This document shows, in pieces, positions 22,767 to 32,829 of a DNA stretch of 64,000 bases; within the stretch, counting starts at the first letter, position 1; each line of letters opens with the position of its first letter. Position numbers and translations under genes: made by a program. The notes beneath the pieces were generated by a model, which worked only from the letters and a program-made list of their open reading frames with translations, was not told the DNA's origin and made no database searches. The stretch is taken from assembly GCF_033958435.1 (NCBI RefSeq), contig NC_134138.1:179164798-179228797 (forward strand), read 5' to 3'. Origin of the DNA: Carettochelys insculpta. Its lineage: Eukaryota; Chordata; Testudines; Carettochelyidae.

Positions 22767-24595
22767 TCACCCCGCGGCCTGGTTGTCGAAGTGGGCCCGC
22801 AGGGCCTCCCGGACCCGGGTCCCCTCTGGGTCCACCTGCCGACTGGGGGCAGCAGGTGGCTGGAGGTGTGCCCTGCCGGCCTCGGCGGCCCAGCCCTGAA
22901 GGAAGGTCTCCCCCTTGCTCTCGACAAGGTTGTGCAGGGCGCAGCAGGCACCCACAATCTGGGGGATGTTGTTGGGGCTGGCATCCAGGCGGGTGAGGAG
23001 ACATCTCCATCGTCCCTTGAGGCGGCCGAAGGAGCGCTCCACCACCTGGCGCGCACGGTTCAGGCGCGCGTTGAAGCGCTCCTGGCTGGCGGAGAGGTGG
23101 CCCGTGTAGGGGCGCATAAGCCACGGCCGGAGGGGGTAGGCCGCATCCGCAATCATGCAGAAGGGCATGGTGGTGTCCCCCAGAGGGATCTCCCGCTGGG
23201 GGATGTAGGTCCCCGCCTCCAGCCGGCGGCACAGGCCCGAGTTGCGGAAAACCCGGGCGTCGTGGGTGCTGCCAGGCCAGCCCACGTAAATGTCCTGGAA
23301 CCGTCCCCGGCTGTCCACCAAGGCCTGCAGGACGACTGAATGGTAGCCCTTCCGGTTCACGTATCGGCCTCCGCTGTGGTCCGGGGCGCGGATGGGGATG
23401 TGGGTCCCATCCAGAGCCCCGAAGCAGTTGGGGAAGCCCAGGGTGGCAAAGGCGGCAATGGTGGCATCTGGGTCCCCCAGCCTCACGAGTCTGTGCAGGA
23501 GCATGGAGTTGATGGCACGCACGACCTGCAGGGAAAGCACATGGGAGAGCCTCAATGAGGGGTGAGCAGGGTGTGCATGGCCCTGCCCTGGCCCCCCTGG
23601 CCCCCCCGGCCCCCCCTGGCCTGCCCTGCTCTGCCCTGGCCCCCCTGCTCTGCCTTGGCCCCCCTGCTCTGCCCTGCTCTGCCCTGGCCCCCCTGGCCTG
23701 CCCTGCTCTGCCCTGGCCCCCCTGCTCTGCCCTGCTCTGCCCTGGACCCCTGGCCTGCCCTGCTCTGCCCTGGCCCCCCTGCTCTGCCCTGCCCTGCCCT
23801 GGCCCCCCTGGCCTGCCCTGCTCTGCCCTGGCCCCCCTGCTCTGCCCTGCCCTGCCCTGGCCCCCCTGGCCTGCCCTGCTCTGCCCTGGCCCCCCTGGCC
23901 TGCCCTGGCCCCCCTGCTCTGCCCTGCTCTGCCCTGGCCCCCCTGCTCTGCCCTGGCCCCCCTGCTCTGCCCTGCTCTGCCCTGCTCTGCCCTGGCCCCC
24001 CTGCTCTGCCCTGGCCCCCCTGCTCTGCCCTGCTCTGCCCTGGCCCCCCTGCTCTGCCCTGGCCTCCCCCTGTGGGTTCTCTTACCTCCATGAAGACGGC
24101 CCCGACAGTGGCCTTTCCGACGCCAAACTGCTGCCCCACGGATCGGTAGCTGTCCGGAGTGGCCAGCTTCCAGACAGCGATGCCGACCCGTTTCTCCACG
24201 CTGAGGGCACACCGCATGGCAGTGTCCCGGTGCCTGAGTGCGGGGCTGAGCCACTGGCACAGCTCCAGGAATGTCTGTCGGGTCATCCTGAAGTTGCGGA
24301 CCCAGTGCTCGTCGTCCCACTCCCCAAGCACCAGGCGCTCCCACCAGTCGGTGCTGGTGGGGTGGCTCCACAGCCGCCGGCGTGTGAGGCGGGGGGTGGA
24401 GCGGGGTGCTGCAGGGGTAGGGGCTAAGCCCTGCTGCCCCGGGGGCATCTCCTCCCCTGGGGCAGGAAGGTGCTCAGCTGCCCCCAACATGACAAGAGCC
24501 AGGGCAAGCCCTGCTCCTGCCAGGAGGGCTGGCTGGACCTCTAGCTGCTGCTGCTGCGGCTGCTGCTGCTGCTGCTGCTGCTGCTGGGGGTCCAT
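22767..24595 (-). CDS. Harbinger (HARBI1-type) DDE transposase, two exons
   Basis: Exon 1 is 24595-24086 and exon 2 is 23525-22767, with a 560-bp GT-AG intron (donor ATGGAG/GTAAGA; acceptor TTTCCCTGCAG/GTCG). The joined frame gives 422 aa, close to known Harbinger nucleases. The N-terminus is polyglutamine (CAG repeat), then a Pro-rich stretch. A helix-turn-helix region follows (about residues 75-170: WERLVLGEWDDEHW, then RSVGQQFGVGKATVG). The DDE core in exon 2 has GALDGTHIPI (Asp209), GSTHDARVF (Asp259) and VVERSFGRLKGRW (Glu333), with IADAAYPL between. All catalytic motifs are intact. It should cut and paste the element at 3-bp targets. The intron is a minisatellite with few stops, so the raw frames run through it misleadingly. 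Confidence 0.92.
23582..24070 (-). repeat. Minisatellite filling the transposase intron
   Basis: Almost the whole 560-bp intron is built from 9-10-bp blocks that start with CCTG on the + strand, mainly CCTGCTCTGC, CCTGGCCCC and CCTGGCCTGC. They occur in mixed order with a higher-order period of about 20-30 bp. Read on -, it mimics a Gly/Gln/Arg/Ala collagen-like protein, which I consider spurious because it does not join either exon in frame (560 is not a multiple of three). Confidence 0.9.
24543..24588 (-). repeat. CAG/CTG triplet repeat coding for polyglutamine
   Basis: An imperfect CTG run on +, equal to CAG on -, encodes the Gln-rich N-terminus of the transposase (nine Gln, Pro, four Gln). 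Confidence 0.88.
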
Positions 24596-24666
24596 AACTG
24601 CGGCGCTCGGGGTCTGTGTGCCTATCTGGCTCGTCAGACCGCGTGCTGTGCAGGCTGAGTGTATGT

Positions 24667-24685
24667 GGGAGGGGCCCTTTAAGGG
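24667..24685 (-). promoter_or_regulatory. Shared promoter-like motif upstream of the transposase gene
   Basis: An exact copy on - of CCCTTAAAGGGCCCCTCCC, 72 bp before the transposase ATG. It faces inward from the right end of the element as its twin does from the left. Confidence 0.55.
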
Positions 24686-24919
24686 AGCGGCTAGCTGTTG
24701 CCCCGGAAGCGCTAGCCTGCCCTGTGACCCTGTGTGCAGCTGTGCCTGGCATCCCTATTTCGATGTGTGGTACTTTGACGTGTAGACGTTCCCTCGCTGC
24801 GCCTATTTCGATGTCGGGCTGCGCAACGTCGAAGTTGAACATCGACGTTGCCGGCCCTGGAGGACATGTAGACGTTATTCGTCGAAATAGCCTATTTCGA
24901 TGTCGCAACATCGAAATAA

Positions 24920-24955
24920 GCTATTTCGAAGTAGCGTGCACGTGTAGACGTAGCC
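24920..24955 (-). repeat. Right terminal inverted repeat (36 bp)
   Basis: Read on -, it starts GGCTACGTCTACACGTGCAC and ends in a TTCGAAATAGC block. It is followed outward by the TAC target duplication. Confidence 0.9.
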
Positions 24956-24958
24956 TAC

Positions 24959-26300
24959 GGGTACTTAAGAAAGTCCATGGATCTATGCTCAAGACAACGA
25001 TCTGTGAATAGTTTCTCCCCCCTGCACCTGCTTCAGTCCCAAACTTGGTTGGTCCTACAAAAAACGCTGCCCCCGGTGCTGGAATCCATCTTGAATTTTG
25101 TACTTTTCAAGGGGGAGAAGGGAGAATGGAACAGATATTGTCCACCCTGGAGAAAGTCATTTAAAGGAGGGGAAGCAAATAATGATGGTGAAAAAGGCAC
25201 GTGAAGAGACCAGGAAACAAAACACACTAATCAAAGGATAAGCTGTCAGACCTGGGTTAGAGAATAGATCAATTCTGGCTTGAAGAATTCTACCTGAAAT
25301 GAGGAGAGGAATTACTCTGACTGTATGAGGCTTAGCTGGCATGTTTTGTACCTTTTAGCTTAGTAACTTACTTAGATCTGTCACCACCTGCAACTTAAAT
25401 CCTCCTTTTTTATACTTAATAAAATCACTTTTGTTCATTATCAATCTCTGTGTAAATAATTGTTACCAAGAGGGTGGAGGGGGGCAGGAATCACCAGTTG
25501 TGCTTATCTCCCTTTTGCTGATAAAGAGAGAGAACTTTAAGAGCTCTCTTTGTATAAAAGTTATAGGCCATTTCTACACATGCCACTTGTGCTAATAAAC
25601 GGCCCGAAATATGCTAATGAAGCACGGATGCAAATTCCCCACGTCTCCATTAGCATAAGGTCACGTGATTTGGAGTCCAGAAGATGTTCTTCCAGACTCC
25701 AAAATGCCGTGTAGAAGCGCAGTCCCCGGGGGGGAGGGGGAGTCTTCCAGAAGGAAGTCCTTCTTCCAGAGGCCCCTTCTTCCCGAAAATTTTCAGTAAG
25801 AAGGAGCCTCCAGAAGGACTTCCTTCCGAAAGAACCCCTGTGGACCGCACTTCTAAATGGCGTTTTGGAGTCCTGAAGAACATCTTCCGGACTCCAAATC
25901 ACGTGACCTTATGCTAATGAAGCACGGGGAATTTGCATATGCACGTCATTAGTATATTTCGGGCCATTTATTAGTATGCCACTTTCGAAGAAAGCGAGGT
26001 GTAGAAACAGCCATATAGAGTAAGGTGGATTTGGTCCTTATTTGAGGCTGTGCTCACAGATGCTGTGAAGTCTTTGTAACTTAGCCTTCCCAGAACTGAG
26101 CTTTTATGTGTGTCTGTGTTACTCTGCTGGAGGCTATTACCCCAACTCTATGCCTTTGTTGGGGAGACCAAACCTTCTGGCTCAGCAGGACAGGGTGGTG
26201 GAGCACTCCAGAGGGCAGGCAGGTAGAATCAGTGGTATGATCAGCACTTTGGTAACAGACTCAAGAGTACCTCTGGGGTGCAACCCATTACATAATGTCT
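24959..26300 (+). repeat. LTR-like repeat interrupted by a MITE
   Basis: The sequence outside the MITE (24959-25565 and 26013-26300) resembles the 3' part of a long-terminal-repeat family I associate with turtle genomes. It has an AATAAA at 25418-25423 followed by a T-rich 'tcacttttgttcattatc' stretch. No coding region of a retroelement is attached. Ends are not defined and the LTR identity is tentative. The segment 25196-26106 is duplicated in inverted, permuted form at 26614-27346. Confidence 0.45.
25566..26012. mobile_element. 447-bp foldback MITE with ATA target duplication
   Basis: The element starts GGCCATTTCTACACATGCCA and ends as its inverted partner (GTGTAGAAACAGCC). ATA flanks both sides (25563-25565 and 26013-26015). 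The two halves form long inverted arms sharing blocks such as 'tagcataaggtcacgtgatt' and 'ggagtcc..aagatgttctt', with an unpaired centre around 25720-25850. No coding potential. The 3-bp target and GTCTACAC-like end suggest Harbinger mobilisation. Confidence 0.85.
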
Positions 26301-26613
26301 CTGAGTGAAGGCACTTCAAGCCAGAGGGTGCAGCAGCACCCATCGTTCCCATACCCGGGGTCGTCCTTAAGCAGATGCAGAATATACAGCTGTATAGGGC
26401 ATCTGAAAATTTGGGGCACCACCAGGACAGCAGATAAGAGTGGGTCAGCTCCTGCAGGCTGCCCGAGCCAGACACTCCCTGCTTGCTCGGGATGGAGTGG
26501 CTCTGACTCCCAGCAAGCCATAGTGCAGGGTGACAGACTCCACAACAGCCTGGCATTTAATTCCCATCCTTCTGAACTCTCTCAGGGTCCTATGGGTATA
26601 ACATGAGGAGACT

Positions 26614-27346
26614 GCTTCTACACGGCATTTTGGAGTCCGGAAGAACATCTTCTGGACTCCAAATCACGTGACCTTATGCTAATGGAGACGTGGGGAATTT
26701 GCATCCGTGCTTCATTAGCATATTTCGGGCCGTTTATTAGCACAAGTGGCATGTGTAGAAATGGCCTATAACTTTTATACAAAGAGAGCTCTTAAAGTTC
26801 TCTCTCTTTATCAGCAAAAGGGAGATAAGCACAACTGATGATTCCTGCCCCCCTCCACCCTCTTGGTAACAATTATTTACACTGAGATTGATAATGAACA
26901 AAAGTGATTTTATTAAGTATAAAAAAGGAGGATTTAAGTTGCAGGTGGTGACAGATCTAAGTAAGTTACTAAGCTAAAAGGAACAAAACATGCCAGCTAA
27001 GCCTCATACAGTCAGAGTAATTCCTCTCCTCATTTCAGGTAGAATTCTTCAAGCCAGAATTGATCTATTCTCTAACCCAGGTCTGACAGCTTATCCTTTG
27101 ATTAGTGTGTTTTGTTTCCTGGTCTCTTCACGTGCCTAAAAGCTCAGTTCTGGGAAGGCTAAGTTACAAAGACTTCACAGCATCTGTGAGCACAGCCCCA
27201 AATAAGGACCAAATCCACCTTACTCTATATGGCTGTTTCTACACCTCACTTTCTTCGAAAGTGCCATACTAATAAATGGCCCAAAATATACTAATGACGT
27301 GCAGATGCAAATTCCCCATGATTCATTAGCATAAGGTCACGTGATT
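26614..27346 (-). repeat. Inverted, circularly permuted copy of 25196-26106
   Basis: On the minus strand the order is: right half of the MITE (27346-27231), its right flank (27230-27137), its left flank (27136-26767), left half of the MITE (26766-26614). In the original the order is left flank (25196-25565), MITE, right flank (26013-26106). The new joint between right and left flank is 'gagctttta' to 'ggcacgtgaag' at 27136/27137. Matches are nearly identical over hundreds of bases, so the event is recent relative to the other repeats. Confidence 0.88.
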
Positions 27347-28379
27347 CAACCTGCTGAGGAACGGGAACAAGCGATGTGGGGGGGTCTGAGGAGGTCAGGT
27401 AGGGCCGTATAAATTCTAAGGACAGCTTAGTCAGCATCTATGCTTTGCAGTGTAGCTTCCCTATTCTACTGTCACTGTGAAGTGGGCAGTGGTGGCCCAG
27501 TCTCAATGGCTCTGATGAGATAGCAAAAGAAACAAGTGCTCTCAGAAAGTCTGTGGAACCTTACAGATGTCTAAGGGTGGGAGCAAAAAAACCTAGAGAA
27601 GCTGCTCGCTGGTTTCAGTAGCCCATGCCATCTTATTAGGAACCTGGTTCAAAAACACGAGGGGAGGATGGCTTTTCAATGAGCTGTGAAGTTCTTGCAT
27701 ATGAATGCTGACATAATTGGCTTGGTCTTCTGAGAAGAAATACTCCCAGGGATAATGCTGTTGACAACTATTCCCCAGTCTCTCCTGTCTTCACCACCTC
27801 TACTTGGACATCTCAGGTTCCCATTCACTGGAGATTTCCCTCGATTTCAGTGGGAGGGATATTATATGTATATATATCTATATATATCTATCTATAGATA
27901 TATAGATATATATATATCTTGATGTCTTTTGAACAAGTTTTATTTATTTAGCCTTCCTTTAATGCTTTTGCTACTTACTGATAAAATAGCCTTCCTCATT
28001 CAGTTCACTATTATTGCAGTTCATAGCTTAACTCCTTCTAGCACACCTAGGTGTTCAGCTTTTTTTGGCTCTGTTACAACCTGCCCACTGTTTTTCTAGG
28101 TCAGCGTATAGATTGTTTGACTTGAAGTGACCCTTCCATTGATTTAACCAGTGTGGGCTTATCCTTATGAAAAAATGTAATGCTGTAAAAATTGCTGTGT
28201 ATAAATTCAAGAAAGAGGGTAGATCTACAGCCAGCACTAAAACATGCTTATTTTAAGTAAGTAAGTAATAATTCCTGTTTTTTTCTTATAGTGTGTTTGT
28301 TTTCTGTGATCTCTCTCTTCTTAGTAGGTGTTGTTCGGTTGTCCATGTTACCTCTTTCATACCTGGGAAGGGGCAAGAA
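27347..28379. other. Non-coding stretch with an AT palindrome
   Basis: No gene recognised. It contains the AT-rich inverted repeat described separately at 27863-27919. Confidence 0.4.
27863..27919. repeat. AT-rich quasi-palindrome
   Basis: TATATATCTATATATATCTA-type sequence mirrored around CTATAG near 27893-27898. It could extrude as a cruciform and is probably prone to length change. Confidence 0.7.
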
Positions 28380-28965
28380 ATGAACGGTTCAGGGTATGAG
28401 AAGGAGATCTCAGCTGGGGGTTGGGCTTGGGAGAAAAGCTCAAGAGTGGAGTGAGGGATGAGAAATTTGGTGCATGGGAGGGGGCTCCAGTCTGAGGTAG
28501 GGGTGTAGGGTGTAGGAAGGACTATCAGTTCTGGGCTGGGGGTGGGAGCACTGGGGCGGGTCCTGACATGAAGTGTTCAGGGTATGCAAGGGGTTCCAGT
28601 CTACAGCGCTGAGTTGAACTTCAGGAGAGTGTGCAGGGTGTGTGCACTCAGATGGAGAGTTTGGGTGCAAGGAGGCTTAGGACAAAGATAGGAGGGTGTG
28701 ATGGGGTGGGATGCAGGCTCTGGGCAATGCTTACCTCAGGAGGTTTCCCCTGAAATGGCAATACATCCTTTGGTTTTTAAGCACCCCCTGAGAACCAAGG
28801 GACATGTCTCAGCTTCCAGGGAAGAGCCATGTAGGGAGCCTGCCAGCCCTGCCAGCACCAGACTTTTAACGGTTCCCTCAGTAGTGTTAATTGGTGCTCC
28901 CGGGGTCCCTTTTTGACAAGGCGTTCCGGCTGAAAATGGGAAATCTGGCAACCCTAGAAAAGGAA
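28380..28965. repeat. GC-richer interspersed repeat of unknown family
   Basis: A G-rich stretch with repeated 'ggtgcatgggag' and 'gtgtagggtg' style phrases, followed by a segment ending 'ggaaatctggcaaccctag'. The ending looks like an end I have seen in turtle interspersed repeats, but I cannot name the family. No reading frame is convincing. Confidence 0.35.
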
Positions 28966-29469
28966 ACTACTGCCCAAGGCTCTAGCTGCTTTTAATATAT
29001 CTGCTACAAAAGCCTAAGTGGAGAGCAGGCACCCTTGAGCAGAATGGTAACCAGCACGCGTGGCCCAATCTGGCAGCTTTTCAGTGTACGCAAATTCCCC
29101 TTAATTTTGAGACAGTGTCACATATAAAGGGGACAGAGTTCTAGGTTTCCAGTTTTTGGCCTAAACCAGATTCCTCAAATTGTGCAAGGCTGTGGCAAAA
29201 GACAGCTCAGACGGTGGTATGCCTAAATTACAGCATCCTGGACCCATAAGCCATTGTCAAAGTAAGCATTATGCTTGTCCTAGGAACTTTTAGACCAGTC
29301 TTCCCCAGGAACTGAAATTAAAGGGGTGCATTTAAGGGGAGACTGAAAAAGGGTCTTACATGGGGCAGCCCACCCAGGGATTGTGACAATACGATTCTGC
29401 AATAAAACAAATTCTTTGATGTTTACAGTCAAAGGGCTGAATATAAAGGGTATGCAAGTTATATAGTAA
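28966..29469. other. Non-coding stretch, nothing recognised
   Basis: No gene or clear repeat. Confidence 0.4.
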
Positions 29470-31486
29470 ATCCTTCATTTTACGGACCCCGATTTATGGA
29501 GCACTAAAATCACTATTATATCAAAATCCTAATATCGTAGTAATCTGTCAGGTGTAGTGTTCAGTTCAAATTTAAACTTCCAAATGAAGGGTAGTGAGGA
29601 TGTGCAATGTCTTTAAATCGAATTCATTAGCCTCCAGACATGTCCCACATGCGCCCCGCAGTTCTCTGCTCTGGCCTCTTACATCTCCACTGCTCTCAGG
29701 TGTGGAGGAATTAGGCAACAGGAAGACTGTTTCAATTCAGCACCTGGAAGCCTGTGGCTGTGGTATCATGAGAGGCTGAAAAAGCTTCTTTTTTCTCTTC
29801 TAGTAGCACAGCTGTGGGGTCTGTGGTTCTGCATATACCCCTGCTATCTGCCTTTTTTTTCTGCGCTACGTGGCGCCAGCCACTTCCCCCCTATACCATG
29901 AGTGAGGTAGGCTGTGGGGGGGTGGGTTCATGCTTGTCTTATAGGATGAGAAACTTCTTTTCAGCCACTTACATGTTCTCCTGCTCCCCACATCCCTTCC
30001 TCTCCCTCCTCGAGAGGCACCATGCATTCTGGAACTTTCCCTTGCCCGCATCACATGGCAGCTAGTCTATGGACAAGAAACTTCTTTTCAGACACTTTCA
30101 TTTTGTCTTGACCCCCACATCCCCTTCCTTCTCTCCCCACTGGAGGCGCCACATAGTCTGTAACTTTCCTGAGCCCAGCTGCATCATGTGGCTTGATCCT
30201 GAACCAATAAAAGGACGCACTGTGCAAGGTGCCAGGCAGCTTGTGCATGCTGAGCATCACAGTTTTCAGGGACTGGCTGTAGCCAGGGTTCTTTTAGACA
30301 TCCAGGGGATATCTCCCTCTATGGTCACAATTCTGGGGGAGTCTTTTAACTGGCTGGGGTATGTCTCCCTCAGTGGTCACAATTTTCAGGGCTGGCTATA
30401 GTCAGGGGTCTTTTATCTGTCCTGAGGATGTCTCCCTTGGCAGACGTGATTTTTGGTCAATTGAAGAAAATACTTTGTCACTAGAGTGGCTGTCCTTTCA
30501 CACTGAATTTTTTCACTGGTCTTTATCCAGAGGCCAAAGGGGCTGACTTTGTTTGGGAGACTTTTTGCCACCCCGAGCCATAACAGTTTCAATGATTCAT
30601 TCGACTTTCAGTGTAGCAACCATGTCTACTTAAACGTATTCCTCTTCTAAAGGTCTTCTTTGGCGGGAGGCCTAAATCCAGATTCAGGTCCAAACATAAT
30701 CAAAGGGTCTCCCTGGGCCATCACGATTTTCGGGGCTATCAAACATCTGCTGTCTTTTAGCTGCCCCCAAACGTTACTGATGATTCATTTGAGTTTCACT
30801 GTAGCACCTGTGTCTACTTAGGCTCCTCTTTTCCAGGAGGCCTAAATCCATATCCAGGACCAAAATTAATCAAAGCCTAGGCATGCTGCTCATAGGGGCA
30901 GGTGGTGGGTCTCTGTGGGTGGTCACGATTTTGGGGGCTGTCAAACATCTGCTGTCTTTTAGCTGCCCTGAGCCATTACTGATTTATTTGAGTTTCAGTG
31001 TAGCACCCATGTCTACTTAAACATATTCTTCTTTTAAGGGTCTTCTTTTCCAGAAGGTCTAAGTCCAGATCCAAGCCTGCAAAGATCCAGTGCTTTTGCA
31101 TCCTGTTTTCAAAAACCTGTTGGTTGGGACAGCTTTACTACCCATTCCCGCCCCTCAATTATAAAAAAAGCACATCTCTTATAAAGGCAAGCCACGTTTG
31201 TTTAACATGGCAGGAGAAAGAGGAGAATGAAATTTGGGAAGATGTCATCAGATACCCACATCTACTTGTGGGGCCAGAATGCTATGGGTCTCAGGGAATT
31301 GTGGGATAGGTTTCCACAATACACTGCTGCAGCATTTGATTTAAGCTCAATTTAACCTACTTGTGTGTGGCAGCACAAAATCGATTATGTGGGAAAGTGA
31401 AGATGCTCAAAATCAGATAGATAAAACCTAGTTTTAAGAAATTGATTTTAATAAAATCAATTTTAGCTCATAGTGTAGACACAACC
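29470..31486 (+). mobile_element. Long non-autonomous DNA transposon derivative (element P)
   Basis: The right end GTGTAGACACAACC (31473-31486) and about 220 bp inside it match the right part of element Q (32517-33954): 'ccacaatacactgctgcagc', then 'gaagatgctcaaaat'. The left part around 29488-29650 also matches Q ('attagcctccag', then 'tgtccc'). The left terminus itself is eroded. The middle is unrelated to Q and holds the tandem repeat at 30590-31080. No coding sequence was recognised. Confidence 0.6.
30590..31080. repeat. ~190-200-bp tandem triplication
   Basis: Three copies start near 30590, 30778 and 30976, each with 'gagtttcagtgtagc', 'catgtctacttaaac', 'aggcctaaatccagatccag', and between them 'tcaaacatctgctgtctttt'. 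It lies inside element P. Confidence 0.8.
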
Positions 31487-31587
31487 TAAGGTGGCTTCAC
31501 AATGCTCTTGTCAACATTCTCCATAGACTATATACCACTTTCAATTAACACGCAGATAGAACAAAAGTAGATACAACCCTAAATAGA

Positions 31588-31720
31588 ATATAAGAACACC
31601 CATACTGGGTCAGACCAAAGGTCCCTCTAGTCCAGTACCTATATTCTGATAGTGGCCAATGCCAGGTACCCCAGAGGGAATAAGCAGAAGAGGCAGTCAT
31701 TGAATTGTGCATTACCAGCT
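31588..31720 (-). mobile_element. CR1 LINE 3' end fragment
   Basis: The reverse complement of a CR1 tail: 'aatataagaacacccatact' then 'gggtcagaccaaaggtccct' and 'ctagtccag'. This is the diagnostic end ('GGTCTGACCCAGTATGG', then 'TCTTAT') of amniote CR1. Confidence 0.93.
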
Positions 31721-32516
31721 TTTTGCAATCAGACTAGGGGCACCACCTCTGTTCCTATGTGATTATCTTAAATCGTAAACAAAATCTCTTATTCAATACT
31801 ATAATTCAGATTTTATATCTATATTTTATCTATTTAGAATTTAAACTTTTCCTCTGAAGGGAGGATATAGCTATAATATACAAAATGCACAGTGCACCCA
31901 TGTTGTCTGATACAGGAACGTGATCAAAGACTACAAAACCTGTACTGATGCATTGCAGGGAAGAAAAAATTTTGATTGAGGATGGAGCAAACTGCTAATC
32001 TTGAAATGGTTTATGAAAGAAACATTTATCTCTTCATTGTAACCATGAAGTTTGCTTAATGCTAATAAAATTCATACATAATGAATAGACAATTCATCTA
32101 TATATGTGTCTGTGGGGGAAGAAATGCCATTTATTATCCCTAGTTGTTTAATTAATCACTTAAACACTGAATTAAACAGGATCAATTCTAAAAAACAAAC
32201 TTTATCTGAAAACTTCTTTACTAGACAGTGAATATTTTTATAGCCATAAATAAGACCAATCAAGCAAAAAATAAAATAAAAAGCACCCTTACAGCTTTTT
32301 CCTGAATAAAATCTATTATAGACAGATTGTGACAAACAGCAAGCTTAGCATGAAATTATTAAAATTCCAGTAGAAAGCAAGGTCTTGAAACTGTCCTTCA
32401 TTATCATTCACAATACAAGACTACTTCTTCCACTGGGAACAATCACTGCTGAATTTTCTAGGATAGATATGTGCATTTTTGTCCATTTCTGTGACGTTAG
32501 GAAAAATATTGGATTT
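31721..32516. other. AT-rich non-coding stretch
   Basis: Nothing recognised. Confidence 0.4.
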
Positions 32517-32829
32517 GGCTGTGTGTACACTAAAAGATAAATTCAAATTTGAGGCCATTTGCTTGATATTATTAGGTGACTGTCTTCACTTGCTCGATTT
32601 AGGGGGCACTAATCTCACAATTACAAAATCCCAGTTACTTGATGGGTATAGAGTCAGGCTTGAATCCAGAAGTTCAATTAGAGGCCAGTGTGGAAGTGCC
32701 ATGTCCTAAAATTGACTTTATTAGCCTCCAGTGGTGTCCCCTATCTATCCCACAAAGCTAAGCATGCTGCACTTGGCTCCCAGCTCCTTGCTACTAGCGG
32801 GAGCTGGAAAACTCACTAGGCTGCTGCAC

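Larger units (their letters stand above)
19792..24955 (+). mobile_element. Structurally complete two-gene Harbinger transposon (5164 bp)
   Basis: The element is bounded by TAC target duplications (19789-19791 and 24956-24958) and 36-bp terminal inverted repeats with four mismatches. It carries two convergent, intact, two-exon genes: a Myb/SANT-like protein on + and a HARBI1-type DDE nuclease on -. Both splice pairs follow GT-AG and restore the frame. It is GC-rich and keeps many CpGs, unlike the AT-rich flanks and the decayed relics at 5677 and 9430. That suggests a fairly recent insertion, not yet eroded by CpG decay. Subterminal regions carry many TTCGAA/TCGA palindromes. Whether it is transcribed cannot be seen from sequence. 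Confidence 0.93.

Noticed and set aside
23582..24070. CRISPR-like array
   Set aside because: Units are contiguous 9-10-bp blocks without unique spacers, in a vertebrate transposon intron.
22767..24371. A 534-codon open frame resembling a collagen-like GQGRAGGPGQ protein fused to a nuclease
   Set aside because: The front part is the minisatellite intron of the transposase read in a chance open frame; good splice sites join the real exons and the intron length is not a multiple of three.
24959..26300. Endogenous retrovirus with coding regions
   Set aside because: Only an LTR-like stretch with an AATAAA is visible; no gag, pol or env sequence is attached.
27475..27575. Possible Cry I SINE fragment ('ggtggcccagtctcaatgg', 'gtctgtggaacctta')
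   Set aside because: Only two short matches in the right order; too weak to list.
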